A stretch of 12,513 nt of DNA from DAORDI01 sp035345895 (GTDB lineage Bacteria; Spirochaetota; Leptospiria; Leptospirales; Leptospiraceae), in NCBI GenBank assembly GCA_035345895.1, contig DAORDI010000155.1, forward strand, positions 1 through 12,513. Reading direction: 5' to 3'. Below the pieces are notes generated by a model. It was not told the DNA's origin and searched no databases. It saw only the letters and a list, made by a program, of their open reading frames with translations. The position numbers and the translations under genes are program-made. This document shows positions 1 through 5,844 of the stretch, piece by piece. How positions within the stretch are numbered: position 1 is the first letter of the stretch; each line of letters starts with the position of its first letter.

Positions 1-636
1 AAATTTCAGGCATATGACGGAACTCTGCAGAGCCTGGGCAGGAAAGAACGAAACGGAGTCTTCCTGAACAGATTCTTTAATGATGATTTTGCAAGGGAAA
101 AGTATTCAAATGATCTTTCCCGATTCGGATATTTTAAAATGTTCTACAGACCGGAAAACACTGCAGATCCGGTTCAGGATCATCTGGTGTACAATACAGT
201 CTTCAACGGAGGATACCTGAACGGTGCGCAGGAATACAAGGCCTTCTATTCCTCTCTTTTCAACGACTGGACAACTCTCGACAATGAAACAAAATTTCTT
301 CTTCTATATAATGTCTTCTTATATAATAAAATTGATTATGAAACCGCAAGATTTGTCGGAACAAAGGAAATGCTGAAAAATATCTTTCCGGGGAATGAAA
401 CGCATCAGAATCTGGTACTCTCATTTCTCGCCGCTTCCGGCGAATTCAGGAAAGACAGAAGAAACTACGCTGAAAAAATGCCGGTCCAGGGTTCAGTTCA
501 GACAGGCATTGGATTCGGAAAAGGAAATTTTTATGGGAATATATCCTACACTCTCAGTACGACAGATTTCAGGCCTGCTGCATACAATGCACAGTATCAT
601 CAGTGGTTCGGCTTTCAGCTTTCTTACAGGTTCTGA
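1..636 (+). CDS. Outer-membrane beta-barrel protein, C-terminal part (5' end outside window)
   Basis: The reading frame is open from the first base, so the gene starts upstream and the ATG at 139 is internal. The visible 211 residues end in WFGFQLSYRF. Hydrophobic or aromatic residues sit at positions -1, -3, -5, -7 and -9, with a terminal Phe. This is the classic C-terminal beta-signal recognised by the BAM machinery. The segment before it (GSVQTGIGFGKGNFYGNISY) alternates polar and hydrophobic residues like membrane strands. The earlier part, rich in Tyr, Asn and Phe, looks more globular or helical and I do not recognise the family. The glycosyltransferase gene begins 3 bases after the stop, so the two are probably co-transcribed. 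Outer-membrane location is well supported; the function is unknown. Confidence 0.75.
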   Translation, partial: KFQAYDGTLQSLGRKERNGVFLNRFFNDDFAREKYSNDLSRFGYFKMFYRPENTADPVQDHLVYNTVFNGGYLNGAQEYKAFYSSLFNDWTTLDNETKFLLLYNVFLYNKIDYETARFVGTKEMLKNIFPGNETHQNLVLSFLAASGEFRKDRRNYAEKMPVQGSVQTGIGFGKGNFYGNISYTLSTTDFRPAAYNAQYHQWFGFQLSYRF

Positions 637-639
637 AAT

Positions 640-1734
640 ATGAAGATCGGATTTGATGCACGAATGATCAGGCATTCCGGAATCGGAGTAAGAATTGAAT
701 TTCTGCTGAAACATATGCTGAAAGAAAAAGACAGTTTCATGAAATTTTATTTATTCGGCAGTCCGGAATATCTGGAACAGTTCAGACAGTTTTCGGAAAC
801 TGAAATTATTCCTTATGATGCAGGGATCTACAGCATCAGGGAACTTTTTGGACACCCGATGATGAAAAAGATGGATCTGCTCGATATCCCTCATTTCAAT
901 ATTGCTGTTCCATATTTAAAAAAGTCAATCGTCACTGTGCATGATCTGACACCTTACATAATGAAAGAATTTTTTCCATCCAGACTTAAAAGATCATATT
1001 TGAACCTGATTTTCCGTCTGATTAAAAAATCGGCTTCTGTTATTGCAGTTTCTGAAAATACCAGGCAGGATCTGATCAGGGAATTTAAATACAATCCCAA
1101 TGCTGTCAGAGTCAATTACAATGCAGTTGATGCAGATGTCTTCAGAGTTCATACGAAAGAAGAAACGGAATTTTTCAGAAAAAAATATTCTCTTCCCGAT
1201 AAATTTTATCTCACTGTAGGGATTGGCAAAGAGCACAAAAATTTCAAATTTCTTCTCAGCTGCCTTTTGGAATTATGGAAGGAAAAAAGGGAAGCACCGC
1301 CCCTCGTACTCGCTGGAACAGGAGGAAAACTTCCTGATTACCTTCAGGAGCTGGCCCTCTCTGCTGACGACGGCAAACTGATTCTATTTCCAAGAATTAA
1401 GTATGAAGAACTTCCTTTTCTGTATTCTGCAGCAGATCTGATGATATTCCCCTCACTGTATGAAGGATTCGGGTTTCCGGCAGTGGAAGCTCAGGCTTCG
1501 GGGTGCACTGTTCTCAGTTCAAATGCCAGCGTTATGCCGGAGATACTGTCAGATTCTGCTGTCTATTTCGATCCTAAAGACAGATCGAGTTTCCTGCATT
1601 CACTGAATGAGATAGAGAATAATCCTGAACAGAAAAAAATATTGAAAGAGAGAGGATTTGAGAATATAAAAAGATTCGACTGGAAAAAATCCGCCAGGGA
1701 AATTCTCAGTCTGTATAAGGAAATTAAGCTTTGA
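640..1734 (+). CDS. Glycosyltransferase family 4 (GT-B fold)
   Basis: A 364-residue protein of normal GT4 length. The N-terminal Rossmann half begins MKIGFDARMI with the glycine loop HSGIG. It contains VHDLTP (His about residue 101) and AVSENTRQDL, which is typical of the acceptor-side domain. The C-terminal half holds the donor site: VGIGKEHKNF (basic residues that contact the nucleotide-sugar phosphates), LVLAGTG, and the E-x7-E signature EGFGFPAVE (Glu275 and Glu283), followed by ASVMPEI. It should transfer a sugar from a nucleotide donor to a cell-surface or lipid-linked glycan with retention of configuration; neither donor nor acceptor can be read from sequence. There are no membrane segments, so it acts in the cytoplasm or at the inner face of the membrane. 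The ATG lies 3 bases after the barrel gene and has only a weak ACAGG ribosome site, suggesting translational coupling. Confidence 0.93.
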   Translation: MKIGFDARMIRHSGIGVRIEFLLKHMLKEKDSFMKFYLFGSPEYLEQFRQFSETEIIPYDAGIYSIRELFGHPMMKKMDLLDIPHFNIAVPYLKKSIVTVHDLTPYIMKEFFPSRLKRSYLNLIFRLIKKSASVIAVSENTRQDLIREFKYNPNAVRVNYNAVDADVFRVHTKEETEFFRKKYSLPDKFYLTVGIGKEHKNFKFLLSCLLELWKEKREAPPLVLAGTGGKLPDYLQELALSADDGKLILFPRIKYEELPFLYSAADLMIFPSLYEGFGFPAVEAQASGCTVLSSNASVMPEILSDSAVYFDPKDRSSFLHSLNEIENNPEQKKILKERGFENIKRFDWKKSAREILSLYKEIKL

Positions 1735-1741
1735 TTTCCCC

Positions 1742-1767
1742 CTGCAGTACGCAGTTTAGTTTTTTTA
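1742..1767 (+). terminator. Weak terminator-like element after the glycosyltransferase
   Basis: A short stem CTGC/GCAG (1742-1745 with 1751-1754, 5-base loop) is followed by TTTAGTTTTTTT. The T-run is good but the 4-bp stem is short, so this is only a possible terminator for the barrel/glycosyltransferase unit. Confidence 0.3.
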
Positions 1768-1802
1768 GACTTTGATTGATCCCGACATTCAGACTGGTGC
1801 AG

Positions 1803-1836
1803 AAGAAAAACTGAGAGCGGCTTTGCAGTCCGCTCT
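1803..1836 (-). terminator. Intrinsic terminator of the pseudo-HD-GYP gene
   Basis: A perfect 7-bp stem AGAGCGG/CCGCTCT (1814-1820 with 1830-1836) has a 9-base loop. Read on the minus strand it is followed by CAGTTTTTCTTC, a proper U-tract. It lies 10 bases beyond the stop codon of the minus-strand gene, the expected place for its terminator. On the plus strand the tail is GAATTTAA, so it should work mainly for the minus strand. Confidence 0.75.
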
Positions 1837-1845
1837 GAATTTAAC

Positions 1846-3186
1846 TCAGGTAGATACTTCTTCTTCCTTCTTCGGTGCACTTGGAGGAACCGGTCCGGCA
1901 ACAGTTTTCTTGACCGGAGTCTTGTCGAGTTTTTCTTCCAGCCTGCATTTAGGATAACTTCCTGGAGTCAGTCTTGTTCCAATGTATCCGTATGCATTCT
2001 GTTCAGAGAAAATGGAAATGTCCCATCCGCTCACACAATGTTTGCACTGAAAAACCTTATTCTTGCATAGAATTTGAGTAGGTTCAGGCTTAGGATATGC
2101 CCAGGCCGAAGGAGGATTCAGGCATTCATTTTCCAACTGAGCCACTCTTCTGATCTTTCTGATCTGAACCTCGTACTGCTTGAACACCAGCAGTACCTGT
2201 TCAGCAGGATCTTTCTTGAACATTCCTTTTTCCGTATTGTATGCAAAGCTCATTACAATCTTTTCGGATATGTCTTCAGTAGGAGCACCTGACTGAGCAA
2301 TTTTTTTCTGAACAATAGTGATGAATTTTGCAATCTTGACTGCTTCCGCAATCAGCTCTTTTCCTATCTCTGCCTCTTCCCCTTCCGGTTCTTCACCCAA
2401 AGGTTCAATATCTCCTGCATCCATATACTCAAAATACGGTGATGAAATCTGAAGATCTCCACTAGTCATGGAAGAACGAAAATTATCATCCACCTGCAGA
2501 CCCTTCAGATTCAGTCCGGAAAGTGCCTGAATGACTATATTGGACATACCGAGTTTGGGAAGATAGTTGACACTCTGTTTTATTGTCTGGGTAAATTCAT
2601 CACCGGAATCAAGACCGAGTTTCCAGATAGTGGAATCCATTACACATATATCTGAAAACATTCCCGCAAGAAATGCATATCTGTGCACCAATCTCACCTG
2701 ATACATTTTCTGAATGACAGAACAAAGTGCGAGAAGTCCCTGACGGGAGATATATCTGAAGAAATCCCTTTTTTCATTGAATATTCTCAGTGCAAAAAGA
2801 ACAAGATGTCTGGAGTATAGAGAATTGATGACTATGTCTCTGTAGCTGTTGTTCTTTCCCAGATTGTTTTCAAACAGGTATGTGAGAAAAACATCATCCT
2901 TGGACTCAAGAGGTGCCATCAGTTCCTTCCCCAGTCTTTCACGGAGCTTTTCAATCAGACCCTTCGTTATATTGACTTTCAGTATGGATACATGTTTTCC
3001 TTCAAGGCTGGATATTTTTCTTACCATGGATTCATTCAGATTTACTTTTTCCCGGATAAGAACATTTCCATTGGGATCTATAATGGGTTCCTTCAGCTGG
3101 ATCGCTCCGGCCAAATCATAGAAGTTTACAAATTTTGAAAACTCTTCTCCGCCATTAAGTTCTATTTCATCTTTTTTGATCTGCAT
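1846..3186 (-). CDS. HD-GYP-like protein lacking catalytic residues, with Cys-containing C-terminal tail
   Basis: A 446-residue protein with no obvious signal peptide. Residues about 28-70 (IIDPNGNVLI... LEGKHVSILKV) resemble the segment that often precedes HD-GYP domains. Residues about 160-230 and 275-340 keep the helical rhythm of an HD-GYP fold, for example AVKIAKFITIVQ followed by GMFKKDPAEQVLLVF near the end. However, I see no HD pair at the usual place (around HRYAFLAGMFSDI) and no HHE or GYP motif. If this assignment is right, it cannot hydrolyse c-di-GMP in the usual way and may be a binding or scaffold protein. An acidic linker (residues 259-276) interrupts the domain. The tail carries Cys355, Cys374, Cys381, Cys384 and Cys414, including FQCKHC, a possible metal site, and ends in a Pro/Lys/Glu-rich stretch. 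The ATG has a good GAGGAATT ribosome site. Family assignment is by eye and moderate. Confidence 0.8.
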   Translation of the reverse strand: MQIKKDEIELNGGEEFSKFVNFYDLAGAIQLKEPIIDPNGNVLIREKVNLNESMVRKISSLEGKHVSILKVNITKGLIEKLRERLGKELMAPLESKDDVFLTYLFENNLGKNNSYRDIVINSLYSRHLVLFALRIFNEKRDFFRYISRQGLLALCSVIQKMYQVRLVHRYAFLAGMFSDICVMDSTIWKLGLDSGDEFTQTIKQSVNYLPKLGMSNIVIQALSGLNLKGLQVDDNFRSSMTSGDLQISSPYFEYMDAGDIEPLGEEPEGEEAEIGKELIAEAVKIAKFITIVQKKIAQSGAPTEDISEKIVMSFAYNTEKGMFKKDPAEQVLLVFKQYEVQIRKIRRVAQLENECLNPPSAWAYPKPEPTQILCKNKVFQCKHCVSGWDISIFSEQNAYGYIGTRLTPGSYPKCRLEEKLDKTPVKKTVAGPVPPSAPKKEEEVST

Positions 3187-3202
3187 AATTCCTCATATCA
3201 CT

Positions 3203-3217
3203 TCACCTGTCAGGTGA
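3203..3217. repeat. 15-bp palindrome in the leader of the HD-GYP-like gene
   Basis: TCACCTG-T-CAGGTGA is a perfect 7-bp inverted repeat around one central base. It lies 17-31 bases upstream of the HD-GYP-like start codon and covers the stop codon of the micro-ORF. It is too tight for an RNA hairpin, which suggests a dimeric-regulator operator, or it may be chance. Confidence 0.4.
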
Positions 3218-3331
3218 TGCATTCGGCATAGAGACGCCGACGGCTTCAAGGGCAATCCTTAAAATACCATTTTCTATGGATACATAGCATTTCATGGAGC
3301 ATTTTTTGCAATCACATATTCTGCCCTTCAG
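3203..3331 (-). CDS. Possible Cys-rich micro-protein (42 aa, non-canonical start)
   Basis: Between queD and the HD-GYP-like gene, the minus strand has an open frame ending at TGA 3205-3203. It reads ICDCKKCSMKC, then YVSIENGILRIALEAVGVSM and a short PNASPDR tail. Four cysteines in C-x-C-x2-C-x3-C spacing followed by a plausible amphipathic helix look protein-like. The only ATG start (3295) would leave out the first three Cys and has no ribosome site. CTG at 3331, or ATT at 3334, is preceded by TTGAGGG at a reasonable distance, so I take CTG as the likelier start. The frame is the same as queD's, separated from it by two TGA codons. It could also be the remnant of a longer gene. A role in metal or Fe-S binding is only a guess from the Cys spacing. 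Confidence 0.35.
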   Translation of the reverse strand: MKGRICDCKKCSMKCYVSIENGILRIALEAVGVSMPNASPDR

Positions 3332-3355
3332 AATCTGCCCTCAAAGATCACTGAA

Positions 3356-3757
3356 TCACTCAGGCTCAAAAAAAGCAATATTTTCAGGCCCCTCATAAAT
3401 CACGATTCTAATCACTTTTCCGTCTTTTTTTGAGACTTCAGTCTTAAGACCTCTGTAAAACCATCTGGCTATGTTTTCAGAAGTCGGATTAATCCCTTTG
3501 AAATCGGGATGATCATTGATCAGCAGATGATCTATCGAATGGACAAGTTCGTTCAGCCGGTTCCTTGCAGTCAGAAAATCAAAACTGATCCCGTCCGGAC
3601 GGATATTGGAGTTTGAAGAGAGATAGACCTCCACTTTCCAGGAATGACCGTGAATCGGTTCATCCGACCCGTCCGGAAAATAGTCGTACAGATAGTGAGC
3701 AGACTCAAATCTGCCTTCAATTCTCACGTAAAAAGAACCTTTGTCAGAAAAACTCAA
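3356..3757 (-). CDS. QueD/PTPS-family enzyme, apparent PTPS-III type
   Basis: A 133-residue protein with the 6-pyruvoyl-tetrahydropterin synthase fold. Zinc ligands are His21 (FESAH) and His36/His38 (IHGH). The Asp76-His77 pair sits in SIDHLLIND, PTSEN (residues 91-95) is typical, and Glu122 in EGP anchors the pterin. The catalytic Cys of QueD, normally four residues before the HGH motif, is absent; the sequence there is SDEPIHGH, with Asp32 and Glu33. In the PTPS-III subfamily a Glu replaces this Cys, and the enzyme makes 6-hydroxymethyl-dihydropterin from dihydroneopterin triphosphate, bypassing FolB in folate synthesis. That role is inferred here; queuosine synthesis is the alternative, so no symbol is given. 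The start is TTG at 3757, placed by a strong AAGGAGGAATT ribosome site. It heads a minus-strand unit with the micro-ORF and the HD-GYP-like gene. Confidence 0.92.
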   Translation of the reverse strand: MSFSDKGSFYVRIEGRFESAHYLYDYFPDGSDEPIHGHSWKVEVYLSSNSNIRPDGISFDFLTARNRLNELVHSIDHLLINDHPDFKGINPTSENIARWFYRGLKTEVSKKDGKVIRIVIYEGPENIAFFEPE

Positions 3758-3774
3758 AATTCCTCCTTTTCCGC

Positions 3775-3788
3775 TTGACTAAATTCAA
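3775..3788. promoter_or_regulatory. FNR/CRP-type half-site pair in the divergent promoter region
   Basis: TTGA-CTAAAT-TCAA matches the outer bases of the FNR-family consensus (TTGA-N6-TCAA), extended by one more pair to CTTGA...TCAAG. It is in the 62-base divergent gap between queD and the DUF1858 gene. The left half also forms TTGACT, a good -35 for the plus strand, though a matching -10 is poor (TAAAGG with 17-base spacing). On the minus strand TATGAT (3799-3794) could be a -10 for queD, which would put the site near that start point. This position fits repression better than class II activation. Confidence 0.35.
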
Positions 3789-3819
3789 GTCAGATCATAA
3801 AGGGCAGTAAGAGGATTAT

Positions 3820-4041
3820 ATGCAAACAACGCAACCAAGATTTTTCAAGGAAATGACTGTAGGTGAAGCGATAGCACTTCACCCTGAAGCAGCGCTTGTT
3901 TTTTCGAGCTACCATCTCGGCGGATGCTCTCACTGTTCGATCAATGAGATCGAAACAATTGAGCAGGTATGTCAGGGATACGGTGTGGAAGTGGATGTTC
4001 TTCTGGACAGCCTGAACAATCTCTTCGAAGGAGATGAATAA
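3820..4041 (+). CDS. DUF1858 domain small protein (redox-disulfide type)
   Basis: A 73-residue protein that is essentially one DUF1858 domain. It shows the family layout: MTVGEAIALHPEAALVF near the start, then YHLGGCSHC with Cys36 and Cys39 in C-x2-C, and a C-terminal helix ending LLDSLNNLFEGDE. The domain was named for its association with hybrid-cluster proteins, and the Cys pair is thought to be redox-active or metal-binding. No biochemical function is established for the stand-alone form. The ATG has a GAGG ribosome site (3811-3814). The WYL-regulator gene follows 6 bases after the stop, implying one transcript. The FNR-like site upstream would be consistent with oxygen or nitric-oxide control. 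Confidence 0.88.
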   Translation: MQTTQPRFFKEMTVGEAIALHPEAALVFSSYHLGGCSHCSINEIETIEQVCQGYGVEVDVLLDSLNNLFEGDE

Positions 4042-4047
4042 TTTTTC

Positions 4048-5040
4048 TTGGAAGTACTCCCTAGAAAAATCAACAGCACTGAAGCCAGACAGCTTACACT
4101 TCTGCTTCTGCTGAAAAAATATGCCTCCGGTCTCACTCAGAAGAAAATTTTTTCTCTGATGAAAAATGAGTTTTCCAATGAAAACGAAGACTCAGACCGG
4201 AAAAAGCTTCAGCGAGACATTAAGGATCTTTCCGATCTGGGTTTCCCTGTCAGGTATGTCAGACAGTCCGAATTCAGCGAAGAAGGCATTTACAGACTGC
4301 TGTCTGAAGAAAAAGAGCGCAAGCTTGAATTTACGGAGGATGAGCTGGATATTCTTTCACAGGGAATCATCCGGGAGCTTTCTGTTTCCAATTCTGCAGA
4401 ACTGTATACTGCAGCACAGAAAATATTTCATAACAAGATTTCCTATTTTCCCAAGATAGACCTGAATACTGAGCTTAAACCCAGTGAAGAAAATCTTCCT
4501 GCTGTACTGAATTCAATCCTTCATTCCATACGGAACAGAATTCCTCTGCAGATAGTTTATCAGGGAAGCTTCGGAAAGGACGCACAGAAGAAATTTATTG
4601 ATCCGATAAAGATCATCAAGAGAAATTCCAGAGACTTTTATCTGATTGCATATGACCGGGAAAAAAAAGAAAAAAGAAAGTATCTGATTCCAAAAATCCT
4701 GAAAGCATCCGAAACTCCGGATGAATTCATATTTTCCGGCAGGCTGAAGCCTGAAGATGAAAACTACCATGCACTGAGTTTTTCAGTTCATGAGGAAATC
4801 ACTCTCAGACTGAAATGCAGGGAGGAGGATATGTGGAAACTGGAAAACTTTCTCTGCCCTCATCCTTTCGTTAAAAACGGAAATACTGTGGAATTAAAGA
4901 CGACAAACCAAGGTGCTCTCTTTCCTTTTCTATGGAAGGAGCAGGGAACTGTCATATCAGTGAACAGTCAGGAGTTTCTCGAAAGCTGCAGGGCCTTTAT
5001 TTCCAGAATGCAGTCCAGATACAGATCTCTTCAAAAATAA
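4048..5040 (+). CDS. WYL-domain transcriptional regulator (HTH + WYL)
   Basis: A 330-residue protein with the HTH-WYL layout. An N-terminal winged helix-turn-helix covers about residues 10-75 (LTLLLLLKKYASGLTQKKIFSLM... LQRDIKDLSDLGFPV), the wing continuing with IYRLL. The central WYL domain (about residues 155-225) carries FYLIAYD at 197-203, so the name-giving W-Y-L reads F-Y-L, then KRKYLIPKIL. A C-terminal WYL-extension region follows. Such proteins bind DNA and are thought to sense nucleic-acid or nucleotide ligands; PafB/PafC are the best-known relatives, but I cannot say whether this is an orthologue. The start must be TTG 4048: the frame is closed 6 bases upstream by the previous gene's TAA, and the first ATG (4159) would remove half the HTH. 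The GAAGGAG site is rather far, suggesting coupling to the upstream gene. Confidence 0.85.
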   Translation: MEVLPRKINSTEARQLTLLLLLKKYASGLTQKKIFSLMKNEFSNENEDSDRKKLQRDIKDLSDLGFPVRYVRQSEFSEEGIYRLLSEEKERKLEFTEDELDILSQGIIRELSVSNSAELYTAAQKIFHNKISYFPKIDLNTELKPSEENLPAVLNSILHSIRNRIPLQIVYQGSFGKDAQKKFIDPIKIIKRNSRDFYLIAYDREKKEKRKYLIPKILKASETPDEFIFSGRLKPEDENYHALSFSVHEEITLRLKCREEDMWKLENFLCPHPFVKNGNTVELKTTNQGALFPFLWKEQGTVISVNSQEFLESCRAFISRMQSRYRSLQK

Positions 5041-5145
5041 GAAGCATGTCTCTCTTATGCACAATGAAATATGCAGATCTATGTACATGCAGCTGAATGC
5101 AGGCATTTAAAAAAAATCGTCCATGAGGGAAGAGAGCGGCATAAA

Positions 5146-5844
5146 ATGATAAAGTTTTTTTTTATAATGATTTTTATTTTCGGATTTCAGCAGTGCACTA
5201 CTGTCGGATTTCACAGTGAAACGGACAGAAAGAAATTCGACTTTGGGCCGTATGCTGAAATAAAAGTCTGCACCTTCCATGAACCGGGAATCAGCAGAGA
5301 AGAGATTGATTCTCTTTTTTCTGAATGGAACTCAGAACTGGAGCTTTATTCTCTGAAGGCTGTTCCTTCTTCCGTAACAGAAATGGAAAGGCCCGGATTC
5401 TACGGAACGGACATTCTGAACCATCTGTTCAAAATGAAACTTGCCGAAAACTGTGACAGAATACTGTATCTGAAAGGACGAACTGCAGGAGATATGCTCT
5501 TTGAAATACTGACTCTGGGGATTTTTTACGGCATCGGATTAAAACTCGAAATTCAGGGAGCAGTCGAGACAGCCACTCATACAAGAGGATATATCAAGGC
5601 GAAATATATCTCGCTTCTGCAGCTGCTCTTCACCAGTCCGGAATCCACCCTGGTGCATGAGGGCTACCATCTTCTGGGATGCGGGCACCAGCTATTTATG
5701 GAAGACTGCTACAGCCAGATCTACAGAACAAAGAAGCTGAAGGAAAGACCGGAAACGGAAAAGAATTTTTTCCCCTCGTACACGACGAAGGGAAACGAAT
5801 TCAAATCAAGAAAATCAGTCAATGAATATCTGGGCAATGATTAA
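5146..5844 (+). CDS. Lipoprotein with metzincin-type zinc-protease motif
   Basis: A 232-residue protein from ATG 5146. An in-frame ATG at 5071 would put a charged, His-rich 25-residue extension before the signal peptide, so I reject it. Residues 1-17 (MIKFFFIMIFIFGFQQC) are a lipoprotein signal peptide with acylated Cys17 and a non-classical lipobox FQQC. Near the C-terminus is HEGYHLLGCGH (residues 171-181, bases 5656-5688), an exact match to HExxHxxGxxH: three His zinc ligands and the catalytic Glu. Met185 follows in LFMEDCY and could form the Met-turn. A hydrophobic stretch (MLFEILTLGIFYGIGLKLEI) precedes it. This suggests a membrane-anchored zinc peptidase of the metzincin clan, perhaps archaemetzincin-like; I do not recognise a named family. 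Its stop codon overlaps that of the convergent hydrolase gene. Confidence 0.85.
   Translation: MIKFFFIMIFIFGFQQCTTVGFHSETDRKKFDFGPYAEIKVCTFHEPGISREEIDSLFSEWNSELELYSLKAVPSSVTEMERPGFYGTDILNHLFKMKLAENCDRILYLKGRTAGDMLFEILTLGIFYGIGLKLEIQGAVETATHTRGYIKAKYISLLQLLFTSPESTLVHEGYHLLGCGHQLFMEDCYSQIYRTKKLKERPETEKNFFPSYTTKGNEFKSRKSVNEYLGND
5755..5802 (-). terminator. Terminator-like hairpin for the hydrolase, inside the lipoprotein gene
   Basis: Read on the minus strand, TTTCCCTTCG pairs with CGAGGGGAAA (10 bp with one G-U, 7-base loop; 5769-5778 with 5786-5795). The stem is prolonged by GAATT/AATTC (5763-5767 with 5798-5802) across a small internal loop. A tail TTTTCC follows. It begins 39 bases beyond the hydrolase stop and lies wholly within the 3' coding part of the opposite gene. 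Confidence 0.45.

Noticed and set aside
3274..3334. Small inverted repeats CTATG-GATA-CATAG (3274-3287) and ATTCTG-CCCTT-CAGAAT (3318-3334)
   Set aside because: They have 5-6 bp stems without a U-tract and fall inside the possible micro-ORF. They are too short to call terminators or riboswitch parts.
3341..3358. Possible selenocysteine or read-through extension of queD through two TGA codons into the micro-ORF frame
   Set aside because: Two TGAs in a 6-codon span, no recognisable SECIS element, and QueD already has its full family length. A separate micro-ORF is the simpler reading.
5071..5102. Three ATGCAG copies before the metzincin lipoprotein
   Set aside because: A 6-base word at irregular spacing (16 and 10 bases) is not convincing as an iteron or operator array.
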